Positions 40,970-51,380 of a stretch of 64,000 nt of DNA are shown here, in pieces. Within the stretch, counting starts at the first letter, position 1, and each line of letters opens with the position of its first letter. The notes beneath the pieces were generated by a model. The model saw nothing but the letters and a program-made list of their open reading frames with translations. It did not search any database and was not told the DNA's origin. Both the position numbers and the translations under genes were made by a program. The stretch comes from Caldalkalibacillus mannanilyticus JCM 10596. GTDB lineage: Bacteria; Bacillota; Bacilli; Caldalkalibacillales; JCM-10596. The stretch is taken from contig NZ_BAMO01000007.1 of NCBI RefSeq assembly GCF_000615945.1, forward strand, positions 1 to 64,000, written 5' to 3'.

Positions 40970-42016
40970 CTATTTAACAAAATGATTAAATCCTTGCTTC
41001 GCCAGTTTCGCTCGATGGCCCTTTTCTTGCAGGTATACTTCTCCCTTTCCTTCCATAGCATAGCCAATAGGGTAAAAGGCTAAGTTCTGCCTAGAAAATT
41101 CTTCGGCTGCCTGTGCTGCGAGTTCCTTAGGGAGTGTACCGATCAGGACAAAATCTTCTCCACCATGAAAGACCCACTCATAAGGGTTCTTCCCTACACA
41201 CTTAGCAAATTCCTTTAACTCCGGACTTAGTGGAAGCTTTTCTTGTTCTATAACAAGTGAAACCTGACTTCTTTCCGCAATTTCATGCGCTTCACTGGAT
41301 AACCCATCACTTACATCGTTCAGGGCTATCGCTCCTTTTGCTGAAAGTCTTGCTAATAGCCTTCCTTCTTGGAGATGAGGCTTCGGCTGCTGATGAGCAA
41401 ACAGAAGATTCATAAACGGCTCCATCGAAGGAAAGGAGGCGCGTTTCTCATCAGATTGCAGCAGATAATGTAAACCTGCGGCAGAATCCCCCAGCCTCCC
41501 CGTCAGAAAAAGAAGATCGTCTGGCTTCGCCTTGGAGCGTGTTAATTGAACATGCTCTTCAACCTCTCCAATTGCCGTCACCGTAATCACAAGAGCCGAT
41601 TTGGCGGAAACCGTATCTCCTCCAATCAAATCTAGCTGACACTCATCAGCTAAGAATTTCAATCCTCTATAGATTTCAGCAATCTCTGAAGCGTTCCAGG
41701 AAGGTGGGATCGCCATCGAAACAAGAAAATACTTAGGAGTTCCTCCCATAGCAGCAATATCACTTAGATTGATTGCCAGCGCTTTATACCCAATTTGAAA
41801 AGAAGACATCGTTCGGGTGGTAAAATGAATCTCTTCTACCATCGTATCGATGCAGACAACCTGTCCTTTCTGCTGAGAAACAGGGAAGATCGCCGCATCG
41901 TCCCCATTAGGGACAAGAATGGGCTGATATGTATGAAAATCTTTCGTCATTTCCTTTATTAATTCAAATTCATCTTCAATTTTGTTCTGATGCTCCATTT
42001 TATTCTTCTGCTCCAT
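40970..42016 (-). CDS. thiL: Thiamine-monophosphate kinase
   Basis: About 348 residues from ATG 42016, preceded by GGGAGGAAAA. Phosphorylates thiamine monophosphate to the active diphosphate. Conserved NGDDAAIFP (magnesium site), VDTMVEEIHF, GGDTVSAKSALVITVTAIGE and the FHGGEDFVLIGTLP near the C-terminus. First gene of the t6A operon. No TPP riboswitch is visible. Confidence 0.94.
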   Translation of the reverse strand: MEQKNKMEHQNKIEDEFELIKEMTKDFHTYQPILVPNGDDAAIFPVSQQKGQVVCIDTMVEEIHFTTRTMSSFQIGYKALAINLSDIAAMGGTPKYFLVSMAIPPSWNASEIAEIYRGLKFLADECQLDLIGGDTVSAKSALVITVTAIGEVEEHVQLTRSKAKPDDLLFLTGRLGDSAAGLHYLLQSDEKRASFPSMEPFMNLLFAHQQPKPHLQEGRLLARLSAKGAIALNDVSDGLSSEAHEIAERSQVSLVIEQEKLPLSPELKEFAKCVGKNPYEWVFHGGEDFVLIGTLPKELAAQAAEEFSRQNLAFYPIGYAMEGKGEVYLQEKGHRAKLAKQGFNHFVK

Positions 42017-42165
42017 GATTTTCCTCCCAACCAATGGAAGTCTACTTCATTATAGCTTTGTCCTAATGATCCTTCAACTTCTGATCAGGGTTCTTTCCTT
42101 GCCACACGTACAAAAATAGAGTAGAGTGGAAGAAAAATCAGGAGAACATTGGAGGAAATGAAAAG

Positions 42166-42482
42166 ATGAAGATACATATAACCACACGAGCCAGGATGCC
42201 ATGATCAACCATACTCCTCCACAGGGCTATGGATTACGCATCACAGGAAAATTGGCAGGAGGTTGTGGATGTACGTTAGATTATCATCTAAGTCTAGATC
42301 AAAAACGAGAGGGAGATCTCACCTTCCATACAGAAAATCTTCAGGTATGGATCGATGAATTTACCACCCAATTTCTAGAAGACTCACTCACCCTAGATTA
42401 TATTCCTGCACAGGGCTTTAGGCTTTCTTCCCCCTCTGAGATTTATGCGTATGGTTTATCTATTGCCCAGCCCACTTTTTAG
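42166..42482 (+). CDS. HesB/IscA-like protein, frameshifted
   Basis: About 105 residues. MKIHITTRARDAM at the start (ATG 42166 with GGAGG upstream) and GYGLRITGKLAGGCGCTLDYHL in the middle follow the HesB fold, but the two C-terminal cysteines of true Fe-S carriers are absent (SPSEIYAYGLSI ends it). This resembles the iron-binding HesB-type branch found in Bacilli. The reading break at about 42194 is repaired with one G; without it, translation would begin at ATG 42201 with no ribosome site. It has no neighbours of related function. Confidence 0.7.
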
Positions 42483-42499
42483 AAGCACTATCGCCTTTT

Positions 42500-43492
42500 C
42501 TAAGCAAAGCGATAGTAAATCAAGATCATGGTCGAGAGCACAAAAATAAAGTTAAGAGAAACAAAGATAATCTGATCAATTTTGCTCTTATGTATTTGGA
42601 TAGGCGGATGATAGAAGCTCACTCCTTCAATGATGAAAATAAGAAGGATGATATGAAACATGAAATGACCTATCACTTCTGTCATTCCAAACAAGGTTGT
42701 TGTCGTAATAAAAATCAAGGTCAATACAAGGGCAAGAAGCCGATTAAGAACCCCTACGACGAGTAAATAGCCCACAACAAATTCAATAAAGGCACTGATT
42801 GAGATAAAGATTTCAGGGGAAAAACCAAATGTGGGTACGTGATGGTGTTCAATAATGTCCAAGCTCATGATGGGATATACCCACTTTTCTATGGCTACCC
42901 AGCATAAAGAAAGCCCCGTACCAAGGTACAGAAAGGGCATTCCCCAAGACTGAATTCGAGTCTTCTCCACTAATATGGCAAACACAATCGCCACATAAAA
43001 GCCATAGTCCAGCATGTAAAAAACTCCGTGCTCACGTACAGTTAAGAGAAACAAATACAAGAGAGCAACTGCCGCCATTTTCGAAGTATAGGTCAGTGGA
43101 ACAAGGAGGAGGAGAATCATTCCTACTCCCATATACATGCCGAAGGTGGAAACCTCTAATTCAGGAGCAAAGATGGAACCAGAAAACAACTGGATCGCTA
43201 AAGCAAGAGCTAATCCAATCTTGAGTAGAGGATAAACAAAATGACGATACTCCTCCAGTCTTTTATCCATTTGTCTGCTTATTTCCCAATTCGTAATCTG
43301 AGGGATGATTTGGGGCAAAATCCCTAAGATAAGGGCAACAACGACACTTGTCCCCAGAAAGAAGGGAGAAAGAATATTCTCTATTGATTCTTTAACGGGA
43401 TCAATATCCGTAAACCATTTCACATGAGCGCTGCTTACTAGGGGGATGAGTAAACATAACAATAACATCCATCCTACTTTTTTATTTTTCAT
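42500..43492 (-). CDS. DoxX-like polytopic membrane protein
   Basis: 330 residues, eight or nine hydrophobic segments. A signal-like N-terminus ends in SSAHVKWF. The second half (LGTGLSLCWVAIEKWVYP, ISAFIEFVVGYLLVVGVLNR, GHFMFHIILLIFII) resembles DoxX/quinol-oxidase-associated proteins. Function unknown. It has a GAGGTGATC ribosome site and stands alone, converging with the HesB-like gene. Confidence 0.6.
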   Translation of the reverse strand: MKNKKVGWMLLLCLLIPLVSSAHVKWFTDIDPVKESIENILSPFFLGTSVVVALILGILPQIIPQITNWEISRQMDKRLEEYRHFVYPLLKIGLALALAIQLFSGSIFAPELEVSTFGMYMGVGMILLLLVPLTYTSKMAAVALLYLFLLTVREHGVFYMLDYGFYVAIVFAILVEKTRIQSWGMPFLYLGTGLSLCWVAIEKWVYPIMSLDIIEHHHVPTFGFSPEIFISISAFIEFVVGYLLVVGVLNRLLALVLTLIFITTTTLFGMTEVIGHFMFHIILLIFIIEGVSFYHPPIQIHKSKIDQIIFVSLNFIFVLSTMILIYYRFA

Positions 43493-43562
43493 CTGATCAC
43501 CTCTACGACCTAGTATTCTTCAATGATCAAGAAGTTATTTCATCCTGAGGTCTAGGTCAAAA

Positions 43563-43592
43563 AGAAAAAACGAGTCTGACAAAAGACTCGCT
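43563..43592 (-). terminator. Terminator after the globin-coupled chemoreceptor
   Basis: On the minus strand CGAGTCT-TTTGTC-AGACTCG is followed by TTTTTTC, just after the stop codon. Confidence 0.85.
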
Positions 43593-43609
43593 TCTCATGC
43601 ATCCATTAT

Positions 43610-44920
43610 TTAGTTAAGCTCCTGTGTAATTGAGGTCAGGCTATCGGCAGACATCGCCACTTCTTCAAAAGCATTTCCAAGTTCGTTCAACACGCTGACA
43701 AAGGAAACAAGCTCATGATCAATTTGTCCATTTTTCTCTTTAGATAGACGAATGGTATCTATGATCTGCTCAAAATATTGCAGCGTTGTTTCCTGACTTT
43801 CGTTTCCTTCTCCAACCGCATTTCGAATTTTTTCTAATGACTGAGTAAGATTATCTACTTGAGAATGCGTATTCACAATGAGCTGAGATACATTCGTAAC
43901 TGAGTTTTTGGTTTCCTCAGAAAGCTTTCGCACTTCATCGGCAACAATGGCAAATCCTCTTCCGTGCTCTCCTGCGCGTGCTGCTTCAATCGCTGCATTC
44001 AAGGATAACAAGTTCGTCTGATCAGCAATTCCTGTTACAATCTCAACAATCTCCTGCATTCGTTTCGAGATTTCTAATAATACCTGAACATCCTTTGATA
44101 TATCCGTAACCGTCTGTTGAATGTTTGTCATGTTCTTTTTCTGAACCTGGAGCTGCTCTTTTCCTTTATTTGATTGCTCTTCTGCTAGCCCAGATAGTTC
44201 AATTCCCACTTTTGATAGCTCCACTATATCCTCTGATTGCGAGGATAAATGATGGAAGGACGCATTCGTTTCTTCAGCGATCGCCGCTAGGTTTTGAGAT
44301 GCTCCCGTTATATGAGCTCGGATCGACTGCTTCTGCTCATCGGAAGCTTCCCTTAGTTTTTCCGTTTCCGCATCATATGCCTCTAAGACAAGCTGTTGCT
44401 CTAAATTAAGCAAGCGAGTAACCGAACGAATAATTGGCAATCTCTGTTCTTCTGCTACTTTGGTTTCAACCACCTCTAAGAGAGATAAGAAAAGGTCCTG
44501 AAAAGCACACATATACCATTTGGTTTGGAGCCCAATCTGGACATGCATTTGAGCGATTCTTTTTCTTTTTTCAAAATAAGCTGCATCTATCATTCCCGAA
44601 AACATTTCTGAGATATGCTGATTCAATGTTTTTTTCAGCCTAACTATGGAGCTATTATCCTGGATCATGCGAATCAGGTTTGGTTCATTCTCTAGATTTT
44701 TATAGAATCTATCAACAATGCGCTCAATCTCTTCTTGCACATAGTGCTGGATGCTTTTCGCTTGGTGTAAATCCTCTTTTGTTAAGCCAATCATTTTGAT
44801 TTGCTTGGCAAAATCACTTCCTTCTTGAATGTCTAGCTTCACGCTTGGATCATGGGTCACCTGTGTTCTATTGGATACTTGTTTCGATTTTTTTGATTTA
44901 AATAAAGATGTAATAGACAT
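43610..44920 (-). CDS. Globin-coupled aerotaxis transducer (HemAT-like)
   Basis: 436 residues, soluble, no transmembrane helix. Residues about 30-175 form a protoglobin-type heme domain with the proximal-histidine block [17 protein letters not shown]. The C-terminal methyl-accepting signalling domain has the hairpin tip [34 protein letters not shown]. subtilis HemAT has this architecture and senses oxygen. It is a single gene with an AGGAGGGACC ribosome site. Confidence 0.92.
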   Translation of the reverse strand: MSITSLFKSKKSKQVSNRTQVTHDPSVKLDIQEGSDFAKQIKMIGLTKEDLHQAKSIQHYVQEEIERIVDRFYKNLENEPNLIRMIQDNSSIVRLKKTLNQHISEMFSGMIDAAYFEKRKRIAQMHVQIGLQTKWYMCAFQDLFLSLLEVVETKVAEEQRLPIIRSVTRLLNLEQQLVLEAYDAETEKLREASDEQKQSIRAHITGASQNLAAIAEETNASFHHLSSQSEDIVELSKVGIELSGLAEEQSNKGKEQLQVQKKNMTNIQQTVTDISKDVQVLLEISKRMQEIVEIVTGIADQTNLLSLNAAIEAARAGEHGRGFAIVADEVRKLSEETKNSVTNVSQLIVNTHSQVDNLTQSLEKIRNAVGEGNESQETTLQYFEQIIDTIRLSKEKNGQIDHELVSFVSVLNELGNAFEEVAMSADSLTSITQELN

Positions 44921-45119
44921 AGATCTAGGTCCCTCCTACAAGTAAAATACCAGTCTCTCTCCTATATACTATGTCGGCTTCATGTCAGGTTTTGTTTAGT
45001 ATGGATCTTTTCCATTATGGAGCTTTTCCCTATAGGCGTTAGAGTTGCCTTCCCCGTTCTTTTTTCGCTACACTGATCTTATGTAGAATAAAATATGGAA
45101 TACGTATGGAGGGATGATC

Positions 45120-45590
45120 ATGAATGTTAAAATAGGACAACCTGCACCAGATTTTCGCTTACCTGCAAATGATGGATCAGAGGTTAGCTTGTCGGACTAT
45201 AGAGGAAAAAAAGTGATTCTTTATTTCTACCCAAAAGATATGACTCCTGGCTGCACGACTCAAGCATGCGATTTTCGAGATCAGTACCAAGCCTTTGCGG
45301 ATCTAAATGTCGTCATCTTAGGAGTGAGTCCTGATCCCGTGCAAAGACATCAAAAGTTTATTGATAAATACACTCTCCCTTTTTTACTGCTTGCCGATGA
45401 GGAGCATAAAGTGGCTGAAGCATATGGTGTATGGCAATTGAAAAAGAACTTTGGTGTAGAAAAGATGGGCATCGTCCGCTCGACCTTCGTCATCGACGAA
45501 GATGGCACACTCATCAAGGAATGGCGCAAGGTGCGGGTAAAGGATCATGTAGCAGAAGCCCTTGAATTTATCAAAGAATCGAAAGCATAA
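45120..45590 (+). CDS. bcp: Thiol peroxidase / bacterioferritin comigratory protein (Bcp)
   Basis: About 156 residues, a peroxiredoxin Q. MNVKIGQPAPDFRLPANDG start; peroxidatic and resolving cysteines five residues apart in TPGCTTQACDFRD. Reduces peroxides with electrons from thioredoxin. Its 3' end overlaps the end of the ecsB-like gene by 20 bases on the other strand. ATG 45120 sits well placed after GGAGGG. Confidence 0.94.
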   Translation: MNVKIGQPAPDFRLPANDGSEVSLSDYRGKKVILYFYPKDMTPGCTTQACDFRDQYQAFADLNVVILGVSPDPVQRHQKFIDKYTLPFLLLADEEHKVAEAYGVWQLKKNFGVEKMGIVRSTFVIDEDGTLIKEWRKVRVKDHVAEALEFIKESKA

Positions 45591-46737
45591 GCATAAGGAT
45601 ACCAAGCAGTGTCAGGCTCGGTACCATTAGATAGAGAACCCCTTTTCGGCTTGCTTTCATGGCTTCTAGCTCGTCCAAGCGGAACATCTGTAGAAAAGGG
45701 GATTTCTGCATTTCCATCCACGTTGCAGCTAAAAAGGAATAGAGAACGAAGATAAAGACAGCAGCAACTCCCCATTTAACCCAGTACGGGAGCACAAACA
45801 CCGCATAGAAAAAAACGAGCTGAAGCTGGATAAAAGAAAGGAGGAGCTTCCAATTTCGAATAAACGATTTAAGATAGAGTTCTACTAATCCATTCTGTGT
45901 AGAACGTTGTTTAAACAACAGGGTAGACTGGCGAAAAATCCAAGGTCTTTTTTTCTTTCTCTTCTGTTTCTTTATCGTCATATCTGGCGCCCCTATGTAC
46001 ATTGCCGAAGTCATCAGAACCTGTACTCCACTATTCTTTCGTTCTGAAGCCCTAATGCAATCCTCTTCAAAGCTCCAAGCGATTTTCTCTCTTCTTTTCC
46101 AGCCTATAGAAATCATCAGAGATAGAATGAAGAGAAAGAGAAGCTGTACCACTACTTGCTCTGTATAAAAATAAGTGGGAAGCAGAAAAAGTCCAAAAAT
46201 TCCTCCATACGCCACACCAAGAATCAAGAGTCGTTTCCATCCCTGAACAAAGATCGAAATCATATCTTCTATTCCCATCATCAAAAATCTGAATAGTGTA
46301 AGCACTAGGAATAACAAGGATAAAGAAACTAGCGAAAAATCAATATAGTTGATCAATATAGGTGCTATAGCTCCCGTGGTAACTACGGTTTGAAAGACAT
46401 TTACTATAAAAGAGTAGAGAATACTCCACCTCATCAGCTGTCTAACCCATGACTCATTTTGAATCAGAAATAATTGATCTGCCTTTTCCACAAACAAGTG
46501 CAAGCGTCCTGAAATCGAATAGAAGAATACTCCTATCACGAGATACAAATAGGGAATATGCTCTGCCCAAGCTGCCGTCTGGTTCCATAAAGTGGTGTAA
46601 TGATAGATTCCTATCCCTATTAACGGAATCAACAAATAGAGCCAGACAACCCAATCTATCACTCCTGTCCAAAGCCGAAGTTTATATCTCCACTCAAGTT
46701 GTACACGTTTCGCAAAAATAGTAATCATTTTTTTCAT
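45571..46737 (-). CDS. ecsB: EcsB-like ABC transporter permease
   Basis: 388 residues with eight or more transmembrane helices, starting FAKRVQLEWRYKLRLWTGVIDW. The family lacks a distinct motif; I call it from the helix pattern and from overlap (ATGA) with the ABC ATPase gene upstream, the ecsA-ecsB arrangement of Bacilli. EcsAB affects protein secretion and sporulation in B. subtilis. The mid-part KQKRKKKRPWIFRQSTLLFK is a basic cytoplasmic loop. Confidence 0.7.
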   Translation of the reverse strand: MKKMITIFAKRVQLEWRYKLRLWTGVIDWVVWLYLLIPLIGIGIYHYTTLWNQTAAWAEHIPYLYLVIGVFFYSISGRLHLFVEKADQLFLIQNESWVRQLMRWSILYSFIVNVFQTVVTTGAIAPILINYIDFSLVSLSLLFLVLTLFRFLMMGIEDMISIFVQGWKRLLILGVAYGGIFGLFLLPTYFYTEQVVVQLLFLFILSLMISIGWKRREKIAWSFEEDCIRASERKNSGVQVLMTSAMYIGAPDMTIKKQKRKKKRPWIFRQSTLLFKQRSTQNGLVELYLKSFIRNWKLLLSFIQLQLVFFYAVFVLPYWVKWGVAAVFIFVLYSFLAATWMEMQKSPFLQMFRLDELEAMKASRKGVLYLMVPSLTLLGILMLMLSIL

Positions 46738-47443
46738 TTTAAAATCTCCACCAAGTGATTAAAGCATTCTAAAAGAGAGGAAGACTCTAATCCACATTGC
46801 TTTTGAATTTCCGCCAGATTTCCTTGAGCGATGATTCTTCCACCATTCAGAAGTACAAAACGTTCACAGATTTTTTCCGCTGTATCCAAAACATGTGTAG
46901 ACATCAATATCCCTGCGCCTCTTTGGCGTTCTTGACTGAGCAATTCCAAAAAAACTTTGGTTGCCGTTGGATCTAGCCCGACAAAAGGCTCATCGACAAT
47001 ATATAAATCAGGCTGAATCAAAAAAGCCAGAATAATCATCAGTTTTTGCTGCATTCCCTTGGAAAAGCTGGGTGGTAAATGGTGTTTTTCTTCCCTTAGC
47101 TTAAATCTCTCCAATAATTGTTCGGCACGCACCTCAAAGAAATTTCTCTCCATTTCAAATAAAGTGGCTACAAGCTCTATATGCTCCCAAAGGTTAATTC
47201 ATCATAGAAGATCGGCTGTTCAGGAATATAGGCATATTTTGAATCAGGTCTACTCATCGTAATCTCGCCCTCAAAGTCCTTCAACAAGCCCATCATCGCC
47301 TTAATTGTCGTACTTTTCCCTGCTCCATTTGGACCGATTAAACCGACCAATTCCCCTGGTTGAATATGAAATTGAATCTGTTGTATTGCTTCATTTCGTT
47401 CTTTATATCCTGCTCTAGAAATACGTACCTCAACGATATTCAT
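46734..47443 (-). CDS. ecsA: EcsA-like ABC transporter ATPase, frameshifted
   Basis: About 236 residues when joined. Walker A GPNGAGKST, Q-loop FIPEQ-like YAYIPEQPIFYDEL, signature FSKGMQQKLMIILAFL, Walker B LYIVDEPFVGLD and switch STHVLD are in place. The frame breaks at about 47192 after YDELT: LWEHIELVATLFEMERN follows in the next frame, repaired by one C. ATG 47443 follows GGGAGG. The signature FSKGMQQK is like that of EcsA. Confidence 0.85.
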
Positions 47444-47560
47444 TCTTCTCGCCTCCCGCTTTTCCATACGAGATACAGAGAGGATGGTTTCACTAATTAT
47501 AGAAAAAAATAGAAACAGCCCTACCCTTTAGAAGGGATCGGACTGTCGCTAAAGCTGATT

Positions 47561-48724
47561 CTATTCATTCGCTTTTTCATCACTTGTTCTTTTTTTCCAT
47601 ACACCTAACACATCTTTCGCTACTCTTTTCCAACTAAATCTCCCTTCGGCTAGCTTACGACCGCTTCGTCCCATTCTTTCTGCCTCCCTCTTGTCGGAGA
47701 GTAGCTTATTTATTTTCTGCGCAAATTCCTTCGGATCATTTGGTTTCTTGACAATAAGTCCATTGCTATTCATCACCACCTCAGGATTTCCCCCTCTTGC
47801 TGTTGTAATAAAGGGAAGTCCAGCTGCCATCGCTTCATAATGGACTCTGGCAAGAGGCTCCTCCCACTGTGAAGTACAGACAAAGAGATCTCCCGCCCAA
47901 AACCAATGGTGGATCTGATCGGCTGGAACATACCCTGTTGTAATAATCGGGATAGGGGAACGTTTGGCAAGGGACCGAATATAAGCAATGTAATCGCTCA
48001 CCTTGTCTTTGCTGTACCACGATCCTCCCACAATGACAAGTGCAGCATTACGATGCTTTTTCGCTACATCCCACATCGCCCTGACAAGCACATCTGCCCC
48101 TTTTTTAGGAGATAAGCGCCCAATAAATAAAATCACTTTTTTGGATTCCAAGCGATGTTTCTTCCGGATCTTTTGACGAATCAGTTTGGCTTGTTTGGAT
48201 TGACTATATGGGACAAATAGCTTGAGATCTACACCAGAGTAGATGGTTTGAACCTTTGGTTTGGCTTGAGGATAGTGCTGGCAGATGGTTTTCCCGACAT
48301 AATCACTTACGGTGACAATTTTTTCTACATGATCAATGGCGGCTGCAGCCTCTTGAGAGGAGATTTTATCAGGACCGAACATATCATTGTGCATACTTAA
48401 AATGATTCTAGCTTTGGGAGCTATTTGGCGAATTGGGTTAACAAGTCTAGGTCGATTAAAGATATGAATAAGATCAAAGCTATTGTTTTTTAAAAAAGAT
48501 AGAATCCCTTTTAGATAGACATTTAGATCCAGTCCTGCAACCCTGACATAGCGAACTTTTTTTACTGTTTCACTCTTCGGTAATTGAGGATCGGTAATAC
48601 CCAAAATAGTCAGGTCATGCTGAGTCGCTAATTGATCAACAATTCCACTAATATACGTTTGAATGGCTCCGCCTCGAATTGGAGGAACTGGCAGTTTTTC
48701 TGTACAGATCATTAATATCTTCAT
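47561..48724 (-). CDS. Glycosyltransferase family 4, CotSA-like
   Basis: 387 residues, GT-B fold. N-terminal Gly-rich PIRGGAIQTYISGIVDQLA, donor site FIGRLSPKKGADVLVRAM, and the E-x7-E region EEPLARVHYEAMAAGLPFI. It overlaps the stop of the CotS-like gene by four bases (ATGA), an arrangement like cotS-cotSA of B. subtilis, where the products are spore-coat proteins. A role in coat glycosylation or spore surface sugars is inferred from context. Confidence 0.8.
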   Translation of the reverse strand: MKILMICTEKLPVPPIRGGAIQTYISGIVDQLATQHDLTILGITDPQLPKSETVKKVRYVRVAGLDLNVYLKGILSFLKNNSFDLIHIFNRPRLVNPIRQIAPKARIILSMHNDMFGPDKISSQEAAAAIDHVEKIVTVSDYVGKTICQHYPQAKPKVQTIYSGVDLKLFVPYSQSKQAKLIRQKIRKKHRLESKKVILFIGRLSPKKGADVLVRAMWDVAKKHRNAALVIVGGSWYSKDKVSDYIAYIRSLAKRSPIPIITTGYVPADQIHHWFWAGDLFVCTSQWEEPLARVHYEAMAAGLPFITTARGGNPEVVMNSNGLIVKKPNDPKEFAQKINKLLSDKREAERMGRSGRKLAEGRFSWKRVAKDVLGVWKKRTSDEKANE

Positions 48725-50098
48725 CTTGAGCCTCCTTTTCTTCGATTCGATGCTCTCGAGGTTTTAGCTTTGTTTTTAGACTTTTTTGGGGATGTCTTTT
48801 TCGTTTTGTGCTTTGAATTTTTTTTGGATTTTTTCTTCACCTTGCTCTTTTTCGATGTTTTTTCGAGTGGAGCAATAGAAGAGGCAGAAAAGGTTTTAAG
48901 AGGTTGAATTGTTCCTGAGAGTGGAGGTAAGTAGACGGAGCTTTTGTGATTGTTATTAGCGGGGGGATCATATTTCCCCTTCTTGTATTTCCCAATATCT
49001 TTACTTAGTTGATCTAATGCTTTCCACTTGGTTTTTTCACATAACATTAGCTTATTGATCACCGTGGTGAACTCCGTATTTAAAAAGGTTTCTGGATCAT
49101 ATAGCATCTCTTTGCAATGCTTATAGAATTCATTAGGCATCGCCATATCAATAAGCAGAATTTTAAACATTTCTTGGCTCAAGGGATTTGCCTTATGATA
49201 GGCTTCGATCATGCCCCTCATCCATTTTATATCCCAGACTCCCATGTCATCCATCGTACTCGTAATCAGCTTACGCAAATCTCGAATAGGTAAATCGTAG
49301 GCGACTCCATTCTAGGTCAATCACCCAGATTCCTTTTGGACCCATTTGTCCATTGGACCACCCATAATCCTGATGGACCAGTCCCCAATAAGGTTCACCC
49401 ATACTCACCATCTTATAGTACGCTGACTTCTCTAACTGCGCTAAGGCATTCTGTGCCTGTTTCTCAAATGTATCAATGACAGACAAGAGCTTACGGCTTG
49501 CGGGATTTTCTTTGTATAGTTTGGCAAGAACTCTGAACCAATCAATTTTGTTAATAATTTTGGCATAATGCTTGGGCCATTTGTGTAATCGGGAAGCGAC
49601 ATTGGCTTCACCAGAAGGTACGTATCCTTTTGAATGTTTATGGAACTCACCAAGACCATAACATAAGGCTTGAGCCCCTTTAAGATCAATCTTAGTCGCT
49701 TGTGTTAGGGGACTAACCCAGTCTGTTACAATCCAGGTTTTCCCCCCTAGTTCTTGGCATAGCTGCCCTTTTTTCGTTGGAATAAGAGCGGGAACGCGTG
49801 CTCCTTTCTTCACGACATATTGCTGAGCCTCTACGCTAAATCGGCTTCTTCTCGGCTCACGATGTAATAGCTTGAGACTGCGCACCCCTTTATTTGTTTT
49901 GATTCTCCAAATAGCACCGCCTTTATCTGGTTTGGAGGTAATTAAGTGTCTTTCTTTTACTTTTAAGTCGTAAAAAGAAATGACTTTATCAGCCAGTTTT
50001 TCTATTTCAGGCGGGACATACATGTTTAAATCGATAGATCTAAATTTAGGGTTGGTAAGAGCAAGATTGTCCCAAGGCTGTACTTGATAGTCACCCAT
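48721..50098 (-). CDS. CotS-family spore-coat kinase-like protein, frameshifted
   Basis: About 458 residues when joined. Aminoglycoside-phosphotransferase-like fold: GGAIWRIKTNKGVRSLKLLHR (Lys region), EFHKHSKGYVPSGE, LVHQDYGWSNGQ (catalytic loop), VIDLDGVAYDLPIRDLRK (metal Asp). The break at about 49310 needs one A fewer, the only insertion seen. The last 60 residues form a strongly basic Lys/Ser tail (SKKSKVKKKSKKNSKHK), not usual for the family. ATG 50098 follows AGGAGGATG. It pairs with the CotSA-like gene. Confidence 0.8.
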
Positions 50099-50290
50099 TG
50101 CATCATCCTCCTGATGTATAATCACCTATTTATTCCAATGGTAATTTGCTTCTTACTCTAGTTTATTGAAATCACAAGGGTTAGTGCCTTGTCCAGCTAA
50201 AACAGGCTATTGTAGCTAAGGCAGAAGCGTATGCTCGCCTTAACCCACAGGGACGCATATAGGATGCGGAGGTAAGCCTTTCTTCTCATG

Positions 50291-50331
50291 AAAAAAAGAG
50301 CTCTCTACCTAGGCAGAGAACCCTCCTTCTT
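50291..50331 (-). terminator. Terminator of the rbs operon
   Basis: On the minus strand a hairpin with arms around GCCTAGGT and a stem of CTCT/AGAG is followed by seven T. It lies about 30 nt after the rbsB stop. Confidence 0.7.
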
Positions 50332-50357
50332 CTTCAAAATAACCGTCTATCATTCTC

Positions 50358-51311
50358 TTATTTAACTAAATCTAACTCGACAGGAATGGTTGAATCTACC
50401 GCCTCACCCTTCAACGCTTTCATTGCCGTTTCAACAGCAATTTTACCAATAAGGCTAGGATTTTGTGCGACGGTTGCCGCTAGCTTGCCATCTTGAACTG
50501 CCTTAACTGCATCCTCAGTGGCATCAAATCCTACCACAATGACCTCTCGACCAGATGCCTCAATGGCTTGAAGAGCCCCTAGAGCCATTTCATCATTATG
50601 AGCAAACACAGCATCGACTTCAGAGTTTGCTTGAAGGATGTTTTCCATGACCGTTAAGCCTTTTGAACGATCAAAGTCAGCAGGTTGACTCGCAATAATC
50701 GTAACATCTTGTCCCTCCATAGCCTGATTAAATCCTTCTCCACGATCACGTGCGGCTGATGTCCCTGGGATTCCCTGTAACTCTACGATGTTCCCTTTAT
50801 CTCCTAGCAACTCTAGAATATATTCTCCAGCCAACAGACCCCCAGCAACATTATCTGAAGCAACATGGGCTAAGACCTCTCCTCCTTCTGCTCCGCGGTC
50901 TACAGTGATGACAGGAATGTTTGCCGCATTAGCACTTTTTATAGCAGAAACAATGGCACCTCCATCTGTAGGGTTAATCAAAAGCATGTTGACCTTTTGC
51001 TGAAGTAAATCTTCAATATCAGAAACTTGCTTAGCAGGATCATTCTGCGCATCGACGACAATCAGCTTGATACCCTGTTCGGCAGCCGCGGCTTCAGCTC
51101 CTTCTTTCAATGTAACGAAAAAGGGATTATTTAAAGTGGATACAGAAAAACCAATCGTGATGTCTCCCTCATTCGCCGGTGTACTTGTGTTGCTTCCTTC
51201 ACTCACAGGTGATTCGGTTGTACAGCCTAGTGCCAGAGCAACCATCAGAATCAAGACTAATGCAACAGAACCTCTTTTTTTCCATACTTTCATGCGTAAG
51301 TCCCCTTTCAA
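50358..51311 (-). CDS. rbsB: Ribose ABC transporter substrate-binding protein
   Basis: 317 residues. Lipoprotein signal with lipobox LALGC (about residue 30), then the class I sugar-binding fold: [82 protein letters not shown]. Binds ribose outside the membrane. Last gene of rbsRKDACB. The protein is complete, with normal length. Confidence 0.96.
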   Translation of the reverse strand: MKGDLRMKVWKKRGSVALVLILMVALALGCTTESPVSEGSNTSTPANEGDITIGFSVSTLNNPFFVTLKEGAEAAAAEQGIKLIVVDAQNDPAKQVSDIEDLLQQKVNMLLINPTDGGAIVSAIKSANAANIPVITVDRGAEGGEVLAHVASDNVAGGLLAGEYILELLGDKGNIVELQGIPGTSAARDRGEGFNQAMEGQDVTIIASQPADFDRSKGLTVMENILQANSEVDAVFAHNDEMALGALQAIEASGREVIVVGFDATEDAVKAVQDGKLAATVAQNPSLIGKIAVETAMKALKGEAVDSTIPVELDLVK

Positions 51312-51380
51312 CTGTCGTTTTTATTCTAGTAATCTATGAAAAATCTTCAAGGAGAAGACCTCATATTCCAGTGTGAATTC

